A stretch of 64,000 nucleotides of DNA, from assembly GCF_021531355.1 (NCBI RefSeq), contig NZ_JADYTS010000001.1, positions 1 through 64,000 on the forward strand, in the 5' to 3' direction. The notes under the pieces were generated by a model, which saw only the letters and a list, made by a program, of their open reading frames with translations, was not told the origin of the DNA and ran no database searches. The position numbers and the translations under genes were made by a program. The stretch's first letter is position 1; each line of letters opens with the position of its first letter. This DNA is from Leyella stercorea. Lineage in GTDB: Bacteria > Bacteroidota > Bacteroidia > Bacteroidales > Bacteroidaceae. This document shows, one piece after another, positions 35,901 through 44,325 of the stretch.

Positions 35901-36512
35901 AATGGCGACAGAGTGAACTCTACGCCGTACTTTGTGGCTGAGATAACCGACCGCGACGGCATCAACGCCGCCGGAGCAGGAGTGGGACACGACATGCAAC
36001 TCGTAATCGACGGCAAGACGGAACTGACATATACGCTCAACGACAACTTCCAGTACGACTTCGGATCGTACACCACAGGCTCTACATATTATTGTCTGCC
36101 GGAACTTGCGGAGGGTGAACACCGCCTGAAGTTTACCGCTTGGGACATACTCAACAATCCCACTACGCAGGAACTCCGCTTCCGTGTGGCAAGAGGACTG
36201 AAACCTACATTCATCATTTCGTGCACAGACAACCCCGCAACGACCTCTACCACATTCGTCATAGCCAACGACCGCACTGGCAGCAATGTGGATGTGCGCA
36301 TTGAAGTGCTCGACATGAGCGGACGGTTGTTGTGGCGTCACGACGAGAGCGGAGTGTCAACGGCCTCTGCCTATACCGTCAATTGGGACCTGAAGCTCGA
36401 CAACGGCCAGCAGCTCGACACCGGAGTCTACCTCTATCGTGTACGTCTTTCGTCCGACGGAGCGTCGCGTATGTCGAAAGCCAAGAAACTGATAGTAGTG
36501 GGCAATAAATAA
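32961..36512 (+). CDS. porU: Type IX secretion sortase PorU
   Basis: This 1183-residue exported protein has a signal peptide (about 1-19, ending ASAQ), a long N-terminal region and a gingipain-like C25 peptidase domain. The catalytic pair is His694 (YTGHGSEHQFSHE) and Cys727 (VTVGCDFMPFDAP). Their 33-residue spacing equals that reported for P. gingivalis PorU. PorU at the outer surface removes C-terminal signals from type IX cargo and attaches the cargo to lipopolysaccharide. A C-terminal stretch (about 1080-1183) resembles the sorting-signal domain of type IX cargo, as in other PorU proteins. porV follows 52 bp downstream. Confidence 0.92.
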   Translation: MRNIYIVLTLLLATVQASAQKFYNLTAKEVRVDSVLPVFCHTESLPVNYRDSVYSFSIAYAEYADMPHADIEAYQRIESKLPSAEPRLETSVVMDRKQPSLLTTFCPVVLRGGRWQVLVSFMLRRSATVERMSRVTSLTRNGESPLADVVAPQDRYAQHSVLREGRWVKIRVPSTGVYQLTSELMRKAGFSNPDRVKVYGYGGNLQSETLDPDYLIATDDLHEVSTCTIGSRRLMFARGPVSWNSNNATCRTRNPYSDYGYYFLTDDGTEPQKIDSADFVSSFYPSADYYHDLYEVDGFSWHHGGRNLYDSRQVQSGDSLVLNFNAPNKTATGRMMVNVTSGGAMSVEVRLNGRRLGTLNTTVSEPLYVFGFQSSGTYDIESDKSREQQTVSLHVLNGEPMRLDFVSLTWSVPHQLGNLATDALPVPEYVYAITNQDHHADPQADMVIIIPTSQKLLAQARRLKQLHENADGMRVNIVPADELYNEFSSGTPDASAYRRYLKMLYDRATTAADQPKYLVLFGSCMWDNRLLTSECRQMKADDYLLAYESEESFDKRLSYIDDSFYGMLDDGEGLRPLYVDKVDVAVGRFPVTTAADAKTMVDKIESYMKNAGGAAWLNEIMFMGDDGDDNRHMKDADAVAEQVIAENPALRVNKVMWDSYPAVIQTSGVTYPYASKAIMRQQNKGALIMDYTGHGSEHQFSHENVLFLKDFREFSNTNMPLWVTVGCDFMPFDAPVDNIGVTAVLNEKGGVAAFIGSTRTVYSTYNAELHSPLMRFLLSHDDDGRAMPVGEALRRAKNTASYKRLAENSRQFSLLGDPAMRLWTPRQLIVVDSIGDVDVAKGGKAEMRAGALVKVKGHIEGMENFSGTATLLVRDRKETVVCYNNQNAADDPMEFTDRKAVLYSGDSKVVDGKFAFTFAVPKDISYSGEEGLINVFAIDDEHTMVVNGYSNSFTVGGSDIADNDSIGPSVYCYLNSPSFQNGDRVNSTPYFVAEITDRDGINAAGAGVGHDMQLVIDGKTELTYTLNDNFQYDFGSYTTGSTYYCLPELAEGEHRLKFTAWDILNNPTTQELRFRVARGLKPTFIISCTDNPATTSTTFVIANDRTGSNVDVRIEVLDMSGRLLWRHDESGVSTASAYTVNWDLKLDNGQQLDTGVYLYRVRLSSDGASRMSKAKKLIVVGNK

Positions 36513-36564
36513 ATTAAAAAGTCGTTTGCATAATAAGCATTTACAATATAAATATATACAACGA

Positions 36565-37743
36565 ATGAAACACGGAATAAGATACATCCTGCTTGCAGCC
36601 TTCGCAATGCTGTCGGCATACGCTTCGGCTCAGGATTACAAAAAAGAGATGTTCAACCCGGTAAAGACATCGGTGACATCGCAGACCATTGCGCCCGACG
36701 CACGAGCCGCCGGTATGGGCGATGTGGGCGCTGCCACCGACCCGGACGTAGTGTCACAGTACTGGAACCCAGCCAAATATCCGTTCACAATATCGCGTGC
36801 CGGAGTTGCCCTGAACTATACGCCGTGGCTGCGCAGCCTTGTCAACGACATCGATTTGGCTTATCTTGCCGGCTATTATCGCATAGGTGACTACTCGGCT
36901 GTATCGGCCTCACTGCGCTACTTCTCGTTGGGCGAAGTGTTCACAAGTACAAACGAGAGTGACGACGGAATGACTATCAATCCGTATGAGATGTCTTTGG
37001 ACGTAGCCTACTCGCTTATGCTCAGCGAAAAGTTCTCGATTGCAGCCGCAGTGCGATGGATTTACTCCGATCTTACGTATAATTATACTGACGACACGTC
37101 GCCGGGCTCGGCATTTGCAGTCGACCTTGCCGCCTACTATCAGAACTATATCAACATTGGACAGCGTGAATGTCAGTTGGGATTGGGCTTGAACATATCC
37201 AACATCGGTTCGAAGATAACCTTCGGTGGCGACGACCGTGCGGAATTTATACCTACCAACATGCGTCTGGGAGCCTCGCTCATGATTCCGCTCGACGAAT
37301 ACAACCGACTCACCATTGCAGCCGATGCCAACAAACTGCTTGTGCCTACTTATCCGAAGCAGGAGGAAGGTGAGGACACGCAGGACTATGAGGACCGTGT
37401 TCAACGCGACTACTATGACGTTTCGTCAATCAGTGGTATCTTCAAGAGTTTCAGCGATGCCCCCGGCGGATTCAAGGAGGAGCTGAAGGAGGTGCAGTGG
37501 AGCATCGGAGCCGAGTATACCTACAATGATAAGTTCACCCTTCGCGCCGGCTATCACAATGAGGCAGAGAGCAAGGGCAATCGTAAATACTTCACCGTGG
37601 GAGCCGGATTCAAGATGAACGTATTCTCGCTTGATGCCGGCTACGTTATCGCTACAGCCAAGTCGAACCCGCTCGACCAGACCTTGCGCTTCACTTTGGC
37701 GTTCGATATGGACGGTATCAAGGATATCTTCAAGCGAAGATAA
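36565..37743 (+). CDS. porV: Type IX secretion outer-membrane protein PorV
   Basis: This 392-residue protein has a signal peptide (about 1-22, ending YASAQ) and a FadL-like beta-barrel with the PorV/LptO signature ARAAGMGDVGAATDPDVVSQ just inside. PorV is the outer-membrane shuttle that hands cargo from the translocon to PorU. The ATG at 36565 begins the signal peptide. The gene pair porU-porV is a conserved arrangement, and together with porT it supports a working type IX pathway. An AT-rich repeat array follows. Confidence 0.92.
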   Translation: MKHGIRYILLAAFAMLSAYASAQDYKKEMFNPVKTSVTSQTIAPDARAAGMGDVGAATDPDVVSQYWNPAKYPFTISRAGVALNYTPWLRSLVNDIDLAYLAGYYRIGDYSAVSASLRYFSLGEVFTSTNESDDGMTINPYEMSLDVAYSLMLSEKFSIAAAVRWIYSDLTYNYTDDTSPGSAFAVDLAAYYQNYINIGQRECQLGLGLNISNIGSKITFGGDDRAEFIPTNMRLGASLMIPLDEYNRLTIAADANKLLVPTYPKQEEGEDTQDYEDRVQRDYYDVSSISGIFKSFSDAPGGFKEELKEVQWSIGAEYTYNDKFTLRAGYHNEAESKGNRKYFTVGAGFKMNVFSLDAGYVIATAKSNPLDQTLRFTLAFDMDGIKDIFKRR

Positions 37744-37744
37744 T

Positions 37745-37877
37745 GGAAGTTAGGAATTAGGAGTTAGGAATTAGTCGGCTTTGCCGATTATAAATTATGA
37801 ATTTAGAATTCGTAATTAAAACAACTCGTAATTCGTAATTCCTAATTCGTAATTAAAATAACTCGTAATTCCTAATT
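37745..37877. repeat. AT-rich array with CGGCTTTGCCG core
   Basis: The left side repeats GTTAGGAATTAG, the right side the inverse CTCGTAATTCCTAATT. Between them is CGGCTTTGCCG (37776-37786). The arms can pair over tens of bases. It lies between porV and ispF and may act as a terminator for porV. Confidence 0.75.
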
Positions 37878-37897
37878 TAAAGAAAATTCAAACACTC

Positions 37898-38377
37898 ATG
37901 AAAATAAGAACTGGTTTCGGATATGATGTCCACAAATTAGTAGAGGGTCGCGACTTGTGGCTCGGAGGAATAAAGCTCGACTACGAGCTTGGTCTTCTCG
38001 GCCATAGCGATGCCGATGTACTGATACATGCTATATGTGATGCACTGCTTGGTGCTGCCAATATGCGTGATATTGGTTATCACTTCCCCGACACAGCAGC
38101 CGAGACACTCAATGTAGATAGCAAGATTTTGCTACGCAAGACCATCGAACTCATTGCCACAAAGGGCTATCGTCTGGGCAATGTCGATGCTACGGTGTGT
38201 GCTGAGCGTCCAAAACTCAATCCGCACATTCCTGCAATGCAGAGCTGTCTTGCCGAAGTGATGAATACGGATATAGACAATGTTTCAATCAAAGCCACCA
38301 CAACCGAGCGACTTGGTTTTACCGGTCGTATGGAAGGAATATCGGCATATGCCACTGTTTTGATAGAGAAGGACTGA
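37898..38377 (+). CDS. ispF: 2-C-methyl-D-erythritol 2,4-cyclodiphosphate synthase
   Basis: The 159-residue protein matches IspF. The metal-binding pair is Asp10 and His12 (FGYDVHKL), followed by LLGHSDADVLIHAICDALLGAA and the C-terminal IKATTTERLGFTGRMEGISAYA. The enzyme makes the cyclic diphosphate intermediate of the MEP isoprenoid pathway in the cytoplasm. It follows porV on the same strand but is separated from it by a repeat array. Confidence 0.96.
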   Translation: MKIRTGFGYDVHKLVEGRDLWLGGIKLDYELGLLGHSDADVLIHAICDALLGAANMRDIGYHFPDTAAETLNVDSKILLRKTIELIATKGYRLGNVDATVCAERPKLNPHIPAMQSCLAEVMNTDIDNVSIKATTTERLGFTGRMEGISAYATVLIEKD

Positions 38378-38522
38378 TAAAGTTGTGGTATGCTGATAGA
38401 ATAGGAATGATATTGTTTGGGTATGGAAAACGATAAAACCCCTTGTCTTTCGTGTTTTTGACCCCTAAAAACATGAAAAAACAAGATTTTTTGAAGTTTT
38501 TGATAAATTTCTTGCAAAAACA

Positions 38523-38554
38523 TTTGGAGGTTACATAAAAAAGCCATACCTTTG
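38523..38554 (+). promoter_or_regulatory. Promoter for tRNA-Val
   Basis: TTTG at 38523-38526 and TACCTTTG at 38547-38554 are 20 bp apart. The tRNA starts 53 nt downstream. Confidence 0.75.
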
Positions 38555-38607
38555 CACTCGCTTTAAAGAACTAAGCAATACTGCTAAGAGTAACAGTTAA
38601 AGTAATC

Positions 38608-38682
38608 GGGCGTTTAGCTCAGCTGGTTTAGAGCATCTGCCTTACAAGCAGAGGGTCGGCGGTTCGAATCCGTCAACGCCCA
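38608..38682 (+). tRNA. tRNA-Val (anticodon TAC)
   Basis: A 75-nt cloverleaf can be drawn. The acceptor arm is GGGCGTT with AACGCCC, the anticodon stem TCTGC with GCAGA around loop CTTACAA, and the T arm GGCGG-TTCGAAT-CCGTC. The anticodon TAC reads valine codons. The CCA end is not encoded. Promoter and terminator are both visible, so this is a single-tRNA unit. The 512-bp gap between ispF and purB holds nothing else I can support. Confidence 0.96.
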
Positions 38683-38692
38683 CAGGGGTGTT

Positions 38693-38736
38693 TCCTCGTG
38701 GTCTTCTCTTCGGAGAGACTGCGGGGATTTTTTTTG
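38693..38736 (+). terminator. Terminator after tRNA-Val
   Basis: An imperfect stem (TCCTCGTGGTCTTCTC with GAGAGACTGCGGGGA) around a TTCG-type tetraloop is followed by eight T residues. Confidence 0.8.
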
Positions 38737-38852
38737 TTTATACTTTTCTGCTTTTTTTACTGTATTCACCCCAACAATTAGTTTGAGGCATTATACATTA
38801 TAATAATGTCTAAAAAATCACCGTACGATATCCACTTGTCAATTTAAATTCG

Positions 38853-38860
38853 TAAATTTG
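38853..38860 (+). promoter_or_regulatory. Promoter -7 box for purB
   Basis: TAAATTTG lies 30 nt before the purB start codon. A TTG 14 bp upstream is too close to be a confident -33 box. Confidence 0.5.
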
Positions 38861-38890
38861 CACAAAAATCATATTTTAAAGATTTAGTTT

Positions 38891-40237
38891 ATGAAACTTG
38901 ATTTGCTGACAGCCATTTCACCAATCGACGGTCGTTACAGAGGCAAGACAGAGCCGCTTGCCGATTATTTCTCAGAGTATGCACTCATTCGTTACAGAGT
39001 GCGCGTAGAAATCGAATATTTCATCACTTTGTGTGAGTTGCCATTGCCGCAGCTCAAGGACTTCGATCATGCCCTGTTTGAAACATTGCGTGGCATCTAT
39101 CTCAACTTCAATGAGGAGAGCGCACAGCGTGTTAAGGACATCGAGAAGGTGACAAATCATGATGTTAAGGCTGTAGAGTACTTCATCAAGGAGGAATTCG
39201 ACAAGATTGGAGGTCTCGACGCTTACAAGGAGTTCATCCACTTCGGACTCACATCGCAGGACATCAACAATACCAGTGTGCCTCTCTCAATCAAGGAGGC
39301 TCTCGAAGAGACATATTATCCGCTCATTGAGGAGCTCATCGCACAGTTGCAGCAGTATGCCGACGAGTGGAAGGACGTGCCTATGCTCGCCAAGACTCAC
39401 GGCCAGCCGGCATCTCCTACACGCCTTGGCAAGGAGATTATGGTATATGTATACCGTCTCACCGAGCAGTTGCGCCAGCTCAAGGAGTGCCGCATGACTG
39501 CTAAGTTTGGTGGCGCAACTGGCAACTATAACGCCCATCACGTAGCTTACCCTCAGTACGACTGGAAAGCCTTCGGCAACCGCTTCGTGAGCGAGAAGCT
39601 TGGATTGGAGCGCGAGCAGTATACAACACAGATAAGCAACTACGACTGCCTTGGCTCAGTGTTCGATGCCATGCGTCGCATCAATACAATCATCATCGAC
39701 CTCGACCGCGACTTCTGGATGTACATCTCAATGGACTACTTCAAGCAGAAGATTAAGGCAGGCGAGGTAGGTTCGTCGGCAATGCCTCATAAGGTCAATC
39801 CAATCGACTTCGAGAACTCAGAGGGCAACCTCGGTATCGCAAACGCTGTACTGCAGTTCCTCGCCATGAAGTTGCCGGTAAGCCGTTTGCAGCGCGACCT
39901 TACTGATTCAACAGTATTGCGTAACGTTGGTGTACCTTTCGGTCATGGTATGATTGCCATGCAGAGCACACTCAAGGGTCTGCGCAAGCTCATCCTTCAC
40001 GAAGAGAAGATTGAGGAAGACCTCAACAATACTTGGGCTGTAGTGGCTGAGGCCATTCAGACCATCCTGCGTCGCGAGGCCTATCCGCACCCCTACGAGG
40101 CGCTTAAGGCACTCACACGTACCAACAAGAAGATGTCGGAAGAGACCATACACGAGTTCGTTCAGACACTCAACGTTAGCGATGCCGTTAAGGCAGAGCT
40201 TATGGCCATCACACCGCTTAATTATACAGGCATCTAA
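38891..40237 (+). CDS. purB: Adenylosuccinate lyase
   Basis: The 448-residue protein belongs to the fumarase/aspartase superfamily, with the signature GSSAMPHKVNPIDFENSEGN and upstream markers TSQDINNTSVPL and LAKTHGQPASPTRLGKE. The size and N-terminus (LTAISPIDGRYRGKTEPLADYFSEYALI) match the E. coli-type PurB. It catalyses two steps of purine synthesis, releasing fumarate from SAICAR and from adenylosuccinate. A hairpin with perfect 7-bp arms (GTGCCGC, 40256-40262) follows the stop but has no T tract. Confidence 0.96.
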   Translation: MKLDLLTAISPIDGRYRGKTEPLADYFSEYALIRYRVRVEIEYFITLCELPLPQLKDFDHALFETLRGIYLNFNEESAQRVKDIEKVTNHDVKAVEYFIKEEFDKIGGLDAYKEFIHFGLTSQDINNTSVPLSIKEALEETYYPLIEELIAQLQQYADEWKDVPMLAKTHGQPASPTRLGKEIMVYVYRLTEQLRQLKECRMTAKFGGATGNYNAHHVAYPQYDWKAFGNRFVSEKLGLEREQYTTQISNYDCLGSVFDAMRRINTIIIDLDRDFWMYISMDYFKQKIKAGEVGSSAMPHKVNPIDFENSEGNLGIANAVLQFLAMKLPVSRLQRDLTDSTVLRNVGVPFGHGMIAMQSTLKGLRKLILHEEKIEEDLNNTWAVVAEAIQTILRREAYPHPYEALKALTRTNKKMSEETIHEFVQTLNVSDAVKAELMAITPLNYTGI

Positions 40238-40429
40238 TTTCGGCCTATGTATTGCGTGCCGCATATAGGGCGGCACTTGGCAAAACAGGTTTCAAAATAT
40301 AGACTATTAGTAGTAAGTAACAATTTTATTCAAGAACAGAAGTGCATCTATCCTTCCCAACCCTAAACAAGATCCACAAACGGGAGGGAATGGGTGTCAC
40401 TTGCCGTGAGGCGAAAAAAGTAAAGTATT

Positions 40430-41905
40430 ATGGATTCAGAATTGGAAAAGAGTCAGGAACAGAGAACAGCGGATCAAACTACAGGCAATAGCGAGAGCTA
40501 CGGTCGTCCCGCAGGAAATTATCAGAGAGAGTATCGCAGTGTGACCGGACGCCGTCCGCGCATCCACACACAGCGTCCTTACAATGCCGAGCGTACAAGC
40601 CAGGCACAGGGCGAGGATAGCGGTTTCCGTCCTGAGGGATTTGGCAGCAACCTTCAGAGTGGTGCTTCATCCAACGGCGGCTATCAGCCACGTCAGAGTG
40701 GTTATCAGCAGCGCCAAGGCGGCTACCAGCAGCGTGGTGGTTATCAGCAGCGTCCTCAGCAGGGGTATCGTCCTCGCTACAACAATCAGGAGGGCGACGA
40801 CCAGCAGCAGGGTGGCTACCAGCAGCGTGGTGGTTATCAGCAGCGCCAGGGCGGCTATCAGCAGCGTCAGGGCGGCTACCAGCAGCGTGGTGGTTATCAG
40901 CAGCGTCCCCAGCAGGGCTATCGTCCTCGCTACAACAATCAGGAGGGCGACGACCAGCAGCAGGGCGGCTATCAGCAGCGTCAGGGTGGCTACCAGCAGC
41001 GTGGCGGCTATCAGCAGCGCCAGGGTGGCTATCAGCAGCGTGGCGGTTATCAGCAGCGTGGTGGTTATCAGCAGCGTGGTGGCTATCAGCAGGGCGGCTA
41101 CCGTCAGCGTTCGGCCGATTATGATCCCAATGCTAAGTATAGCATGAAGAAGCGTATCGAATACAAGGAGGAGAACATCGATCCCAACGAGCCGATACGT
41201 CTCAACAAGTTCCTTGCCAACGCAGGCATTTGCTCGCGCCGTGAGGCTGACGAGTTCATCCAGGCAGGCGTTGTGTCGGTAAACGGAGAAGTAGTTACCG
41301 AACTCGGAACAAAGATAAAGCGCACCGACGAAATCAAATTCCACGACCAGCCGGTAAATCTTGAGAAGAAAGTTTATGTGCTGCTCAACAAGCCGAAGGA
41401 TTGCGTTACGACAAGCGACGATCCTCAGCAGCGCAAGACTGTAATGGATTTGGTTAAGAACGTATGCCCCGAGCGTATCTACCCTGTAGGACGTCTCGAC
41501 CGCAACACCACCGGTGTGCTCCTGCTCACCAACGATGGCGACTTGGCTTCGAAGCTTACACATCCTAAGTTCCTCAAGAAGAAGGTCTACCATGTATACC
41601 TCGACAAGAACGTTACAGCTCACGACTTGCAGCAGATAGCCGATGGCATTGAGCTTGAGGACGGCGAGGTACATGCAGACGCTATCGAGTATGCAAGCGA
41701 TACAGACAAGAGCCAGGTAGGCATCGAGATTCACAGCGGCAAGAACCGTATCGTTCGCCGTATCTTCGAGCACCTCGGCTATCGCGTTGTTAAGCTCGAC
41801 CGCGTACAGTTTGCAGGACTTACAAAGAAGAACCTCCGTCGTGGCGACTGGCGCTTCCTCACTGAGAAGGAAGTAGAGATGCTTCGCATGGGAGCGTTTG
41901 AATAA
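40430..41905 (+). CDS. RluB/RsuA-like 23S rRNA pseudouridine synthase with RGG-like N-terminus
   Basis: The C-terminal 230 or so residues form an S4 RNA-binding domain (IRLNKFLANAGICSRREADE, from about residue 262) and a pseudouridine synthase domain with catalytic Asp357 (GRLDRNTTGVLLLTNDGDLA). This is the RsuA/RluB/E/F family. The N-terminal 250 residues are low complexity, with about twenty GGYQQR repeats between residues 83 and 226. Such Gly/Arg/Gln/Tyr regions bind RNA and can drive phase separation in other proteins. The fusion is normal in Bacteroidetes, but the repeat length probably varies. The enzyme modifies a uridine of 23S rRNA; the site is not predictable. Confidence 0.88.
   Translation: MDSELEKSQEQRTADQTTGNSESYGRPAGNYQREYRSVTGRRPRIHTQRPYNAERTSQAQGEDSGFRPEGFGSNLQSGASSNGGYQPRQSGYQQRQGGYQQRGGYQQRPQQGYRPRYNNQEGDDQQQGGYQQRGGYQQRQGGYQQRQGGYQQRGGYQQRPQQGYRPRYNNQEGDDQQQGGYQQRQGGYQQRGGYQQRQGGYQQRGGYQQRGGYQQRGGYQQGGYRQRSADYDPNAKYSMKKRIEYKEENIDPNEPIRLNKFLANAGICSRREADEFIQAGVVSVNGEVVTELGTKIKRTDEIKFHDQPVNLEKKVYVLLNKPKDCVTTSDDPQQRKTVMDLVKNVCPERIYPVGRLDRNTTGVLLLTNDGDLASKLTHPKFLKKKVYHVYLDKNVTAHDLQQIADGIELEDGEVHADAIEYASDTDKSQVGIEIHSGKNRIVRRIFEHLGYRVVKLDRVQFAGLTKKNLRRGDWRFLTEKEVEMLRMGAFE
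40678..41110 (+). repeat. Coding tandem repeat (GGYQQR units)
   Basis: Units of 18-21 bp encoding GGYQQR with optional QG repeat through this stretch. On top of that, a 153-bp block (51 codons) containing QQGYRPRYNNQEGDD is duplicated in tandem, its copies beginning near 40751 and 40904. All period lengths are multiples of three, so copy-number changes would keep the frame. Confidence 0.9.
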
Positions 41906-41906
41906 T

Positions 41907-42036
41907 GTTTAATGAGTTGAGTAATGTTTAATGTTTTTATTGTACATATCTTTATGTGTAATAGTACATATATAGATGTGTGTAATGCAACATTAAGCAT
42001 TACTCTTTCTTGATTAAACATTAAACACTGAATATT
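41907..42036. repeat. AT-rich inverted array before asnS
   Basis: TAATGTTTAATG occurs twice on the left; its inverse (AAACATTAAAC) lies on the right near 42014. The centre has AGTACATATATAGATGTG-like repeats. It lacks the CGGC-GCCG core of the other arrays, so membership of that group is doubtful. Confidence 0.5.
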
Positions 42037-42049
42037 AATCAATTAAATA

Positions 42050-43477
42050 ATGGAAACAATAAAGAGAACAAAGATTGTTGACGCTCTTCAGCGCACCGAC
42101 TTTGGCGCTACCGTCAACGTGAAGGGATGGGTACGTACCCACCGCAGCTCAAAGGCTGTTGACTTCATTGCACTCAACGACGGTTCTACCATCAAGAACA
42201 TACAGATTGTTGTTGATCCTGCTAAGTTCGATGCTGAGCAACTCAAGCAGATTACTACTGGTGCTTGTATCAGCGCTGTAGGTACTCTCGTAGAGAGCCA
42301 GGGCAAGGGTCAGAGCTCAGAGATACAGTGCGAGAGCCTTGAGATATACGGACTCTGCGGCAGCGATTACCCGATGCAGAAGAAGGGTCAGTCGTTCGAG
42401 TATATGCGCCAGTATGCTCACTTGCGTCTTCGCACCAATACTTTTGGTGCCGTAATGCGTATTCGTCACAACATGGCTATGGCCATCCACACATACTTCC
42501 ACGAGCACGGCTATTTCTACTTCCACACTCCGCTCATCACAGCCAGTGACTGCGAAGGTGCAGGTCAGATGTTCCAGGTGACAACCAAGAACCTCTACAA
42601 CCTCAAGAAGACAGAGGATGGCAAGATTGACTATAGTGACGACTTCTTCGGCAAGCAGACTTCGCTGACTGTGTCTGGTCAGCTTGAGGGCGAGCTTGGT
42701 GCCACAGCTCTTGGAGCCATCTACACATTCGGTCCTACATTCCGTGCCGAGAATTCAAACACTCCGCGCCACTTGGCAGAGTTCTGGATGATTGAGCCTG
42801 AGGTAGCATTCCTCGACCTCGCTGGTCTGATGGATCTTGAGGAGGACTTCATCAAGTACTGTATCCGTTGGGCTTTGGATCACTGCAAGGACGATCTCGA
42901 GTTCCTCAACAAGATGATTGACAAGGGACTTATTGAGCGTCTTGAGGGTGTGTTGAACTCTGATTTCGTTCGTCTGCCTTACACTGAGGGTATCCGCATT
43001 CTTCAGGAGGCCATCAAGAACGGCAAGAAGTTTGAATTCCCATGCGAGTGGGGCGACGACCTTGCTTCTGAGCACGAGCGCTTCCTCGTTGAGGAGCACT
43101 TCAAGAAGCCGGTTATCATGACCAACTATCCTAAGGCTATCAAGGCATTCTACATGAAGATAGATGCTGAGGAGTCTGGATTCGGTGGCAAGAGCGGCGC
43201 TACTGTTCAGGGCACCGACGTACTGTTCCCGCAGATTGGCGAGATTATCGGTGGTTCGGTTCGTGAGGAGAGCTACGATAAGCTGATGAACGAGATTGAG
43301 GAGCGCAACATCCCGATGAAGGATATGACATGGTATCTCGATACACGTAAGTACGGATCATGCCCACACGCTGGTTTCGGACTTGGTTTCGAGCGTCTCA
43401 TTCTTTTCGTAACGGGTATGCAGAACATTCGCGACGTCATCCCGTTCCCACGTACACCGAAGAGCGCAGAGTTCTAA
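42050..43477 (+). CDS. asnS: Asparaginyl-tRNA synthetase
   Basis: The 475-residue protein has an N-terminal OB-fold anticodon-binding domain ([24 protein letters not shown]) and a class II catalytic domain with motif 2 ([20 protein letters not shown]) and motif 3 ([14 protein letters not shown]). The AsnRS form is supported by [16 protein letters not shown]. It charges tRNA-Asn with asparagine in the cytoplasm. A strong bidirectional terminator follows 32 bp later. No promoter box was identified, so it may be read from the preceding gene. Confidence 0.95.
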   Translation: METIKRTKIVDALQRTDFGATVNVKGWVRTHRSSKAVDFIALNDGSTIKNIQIVVDPAKFDAEQLKQITTGACISAVGTLVESQGKGQSSEIQCESLEIYGLCGSDYPMQKKGQSFEYMRQYAHLRLRTNTFGAVMRIRHNMAMAIHTYFHEHGYFYFHTPLITASDCEGAGQMFQVTTKNLYNLKKTEDGKIDYSDDFFGKQTSLTVSGQLEGELGATALGAIYTFGPTFRAENSNTPRHLAEFWMIEPEVAFLDLAGLMDLEEDFIKYCIRWALDHCKDDLEFLNKMIDKGLIERLEGVLNSDFVRLPYTEGIRILQEAIKNGKKFEFPCEWGDDLASEHERFLVEEHFKKPVIMTNYPKAIKAFYMKIDAEESGFGGKSGATVQGTDVLFPQIGEIIGGSVREESYDKLMNEIEERNIPMKDMTWYLDTRKYGSCPHAGFGLGFERLILFVTGMQNIRDVIPFPRTPKSAEF

Positions 43478-43509
43478 AAAAACGGAATATATAGTTCTGA
43501 TAAATACAC

Positions 43510-43558
43510 AAAAAACTTCAAATTGAATGGATTGAAACATTCAATTTGAAGTTTTTTT
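43510..43558. terminator. Bidirectional terminator between asnS and the YhcH gene
   Basis: A perfect 20-bp inverted repeat (43510-43529 and 43539-43558) with a 9-base loop carries A6 on the left and T8 on the right. It serves two converging genes. Confidence 0.93.
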
Positions 43559-43605
43559 TGTGCTTTTATATTTGCAGCCTATTTGCTGTTTTAGCTTTTT
43601 TGCTT

Positions 43606-44232
43606 TTATTTGTCCTTATACTCAACCTTCACTACTACTACGCGTATTTTCTGGTCGGCCTTGTCGGTCTTTATTTTGGCAATGTGCCAGTCGCCAGGGT
43701 AGAAGATGAAGAACTTGTCAGGAGTAGAATCCACAAACTTGGTCTTGTCCACCTCGTAATCGTAGTTGATGATGTCGGGACGATACGGTGCCTTGGCTCG
43801 GCTTGTAACGTGGTCGAGCAGTCCGAAGCGCTCGCTGCCCTTCACGACATATTGGAAGTCGACATACTGACGATGACTCTCGGTGCCACGTTTTTCAAGG
43901 TCGCCGTTCTCGCCATCCTCCACATTGGCCTTCATTGTTGTGCCGGGAATGTGGTGTTGGCCTGCGGGCAGAGCCATAAGGTCGGTCTTTGCGAGCCATG
44001 CAAACAGGGCTTTCCATTGCGGATTGCGCTTGTATTGTGTGTAGAATTCGGCAGCGTTGACAGTCTCGTGAGGCGAAGCTGCCGTAAATCCGTTGCGCCA
44101 CTTGTTGGAGTTCTTCCATTTGATAGCCTTTTTCTCGAGTTTTTTGTTCTGGCACGGCTGTGTGTACACGCCTTGAGCCATTGCGCTGAGCGATAGCAGT
44201 ACAGCTGCCATCAATGTCAATAGTCTGTTCAT
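43606..44232 (-). CDS. Exported YhcH/YjgK/YiaL (EbgC-like) family protein
   Basis: This 208-residue protein has a signal peptide (about 1-19, ending SAMAQ). The mature part matches the YhcH/YjgK/YiaL beta-sandwich family: HRQYVDFQYVVKGSERFGL and PDKFFIFYPGDWHIAKI hold the likely metal or sugar ligands. E. coli EbgC, the small subunit of Ebg beta-galactosidase, is a relative. A GH2 beta-galactosidase gene lies 340 bp away in the opposite direction, so the two may act together. Most family members are cytoplasmic and about 150 residues; export here is unusual. The role is inferred. Confidence 0.8.
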   Translation of the reverse strand: MNRLLTLMAAVLLSLSAMAQGVYTQPCQNKKLEKKAIKWKNSNKWRNGFTAASPHETVNAAEFYTQYKRNPQWKALFAWLAKTDLMALPAGQHHIPGTTMKANVEDGENGDLEKRGTESHRQYVDFQYVVKGSERFGLLDHVTSRAKAPYRPDIINYDYEVDKTKFVDSTPDKFFIFYPGDWHIAKIKTDKADQKIRVVVVKVEYKDK

Positions 44233-44285
44233 AATACTGTGATTTTAGTTTTTAGAAAATGCTTTTCGAATATGTTTATACGAAA

Positions 44286-44316
44286 AAAGGTGCGCCATTT
44301 AAATGACACACCTTTA
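44286..44316 (-). terminator. Terminator after tRNA-Tyr
   Basis: AAAGGTG and CACCTTT bracket an almost palindromic stem with two mismatches. On the minus strand a run of six T residues follows. Confidence 0.7.
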
Positions 44317-44325
44317 TGTTCGTAG

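Noticed and set aside
38378-38600. A possible small RNA or gene between ispF and tRNA-Val
   Set aside because: Only AT-rich sequence and the tRNA promoter were found; no frame, stem or conserved motif stands out.
40667-41773. A 368-codon minus-strand frame encoding long Leu/Thr/Ala runs
   Set aside because: It is the complement of the GGYQQR repeats; the hydrophobic runs are an artefact of the repeated codons.
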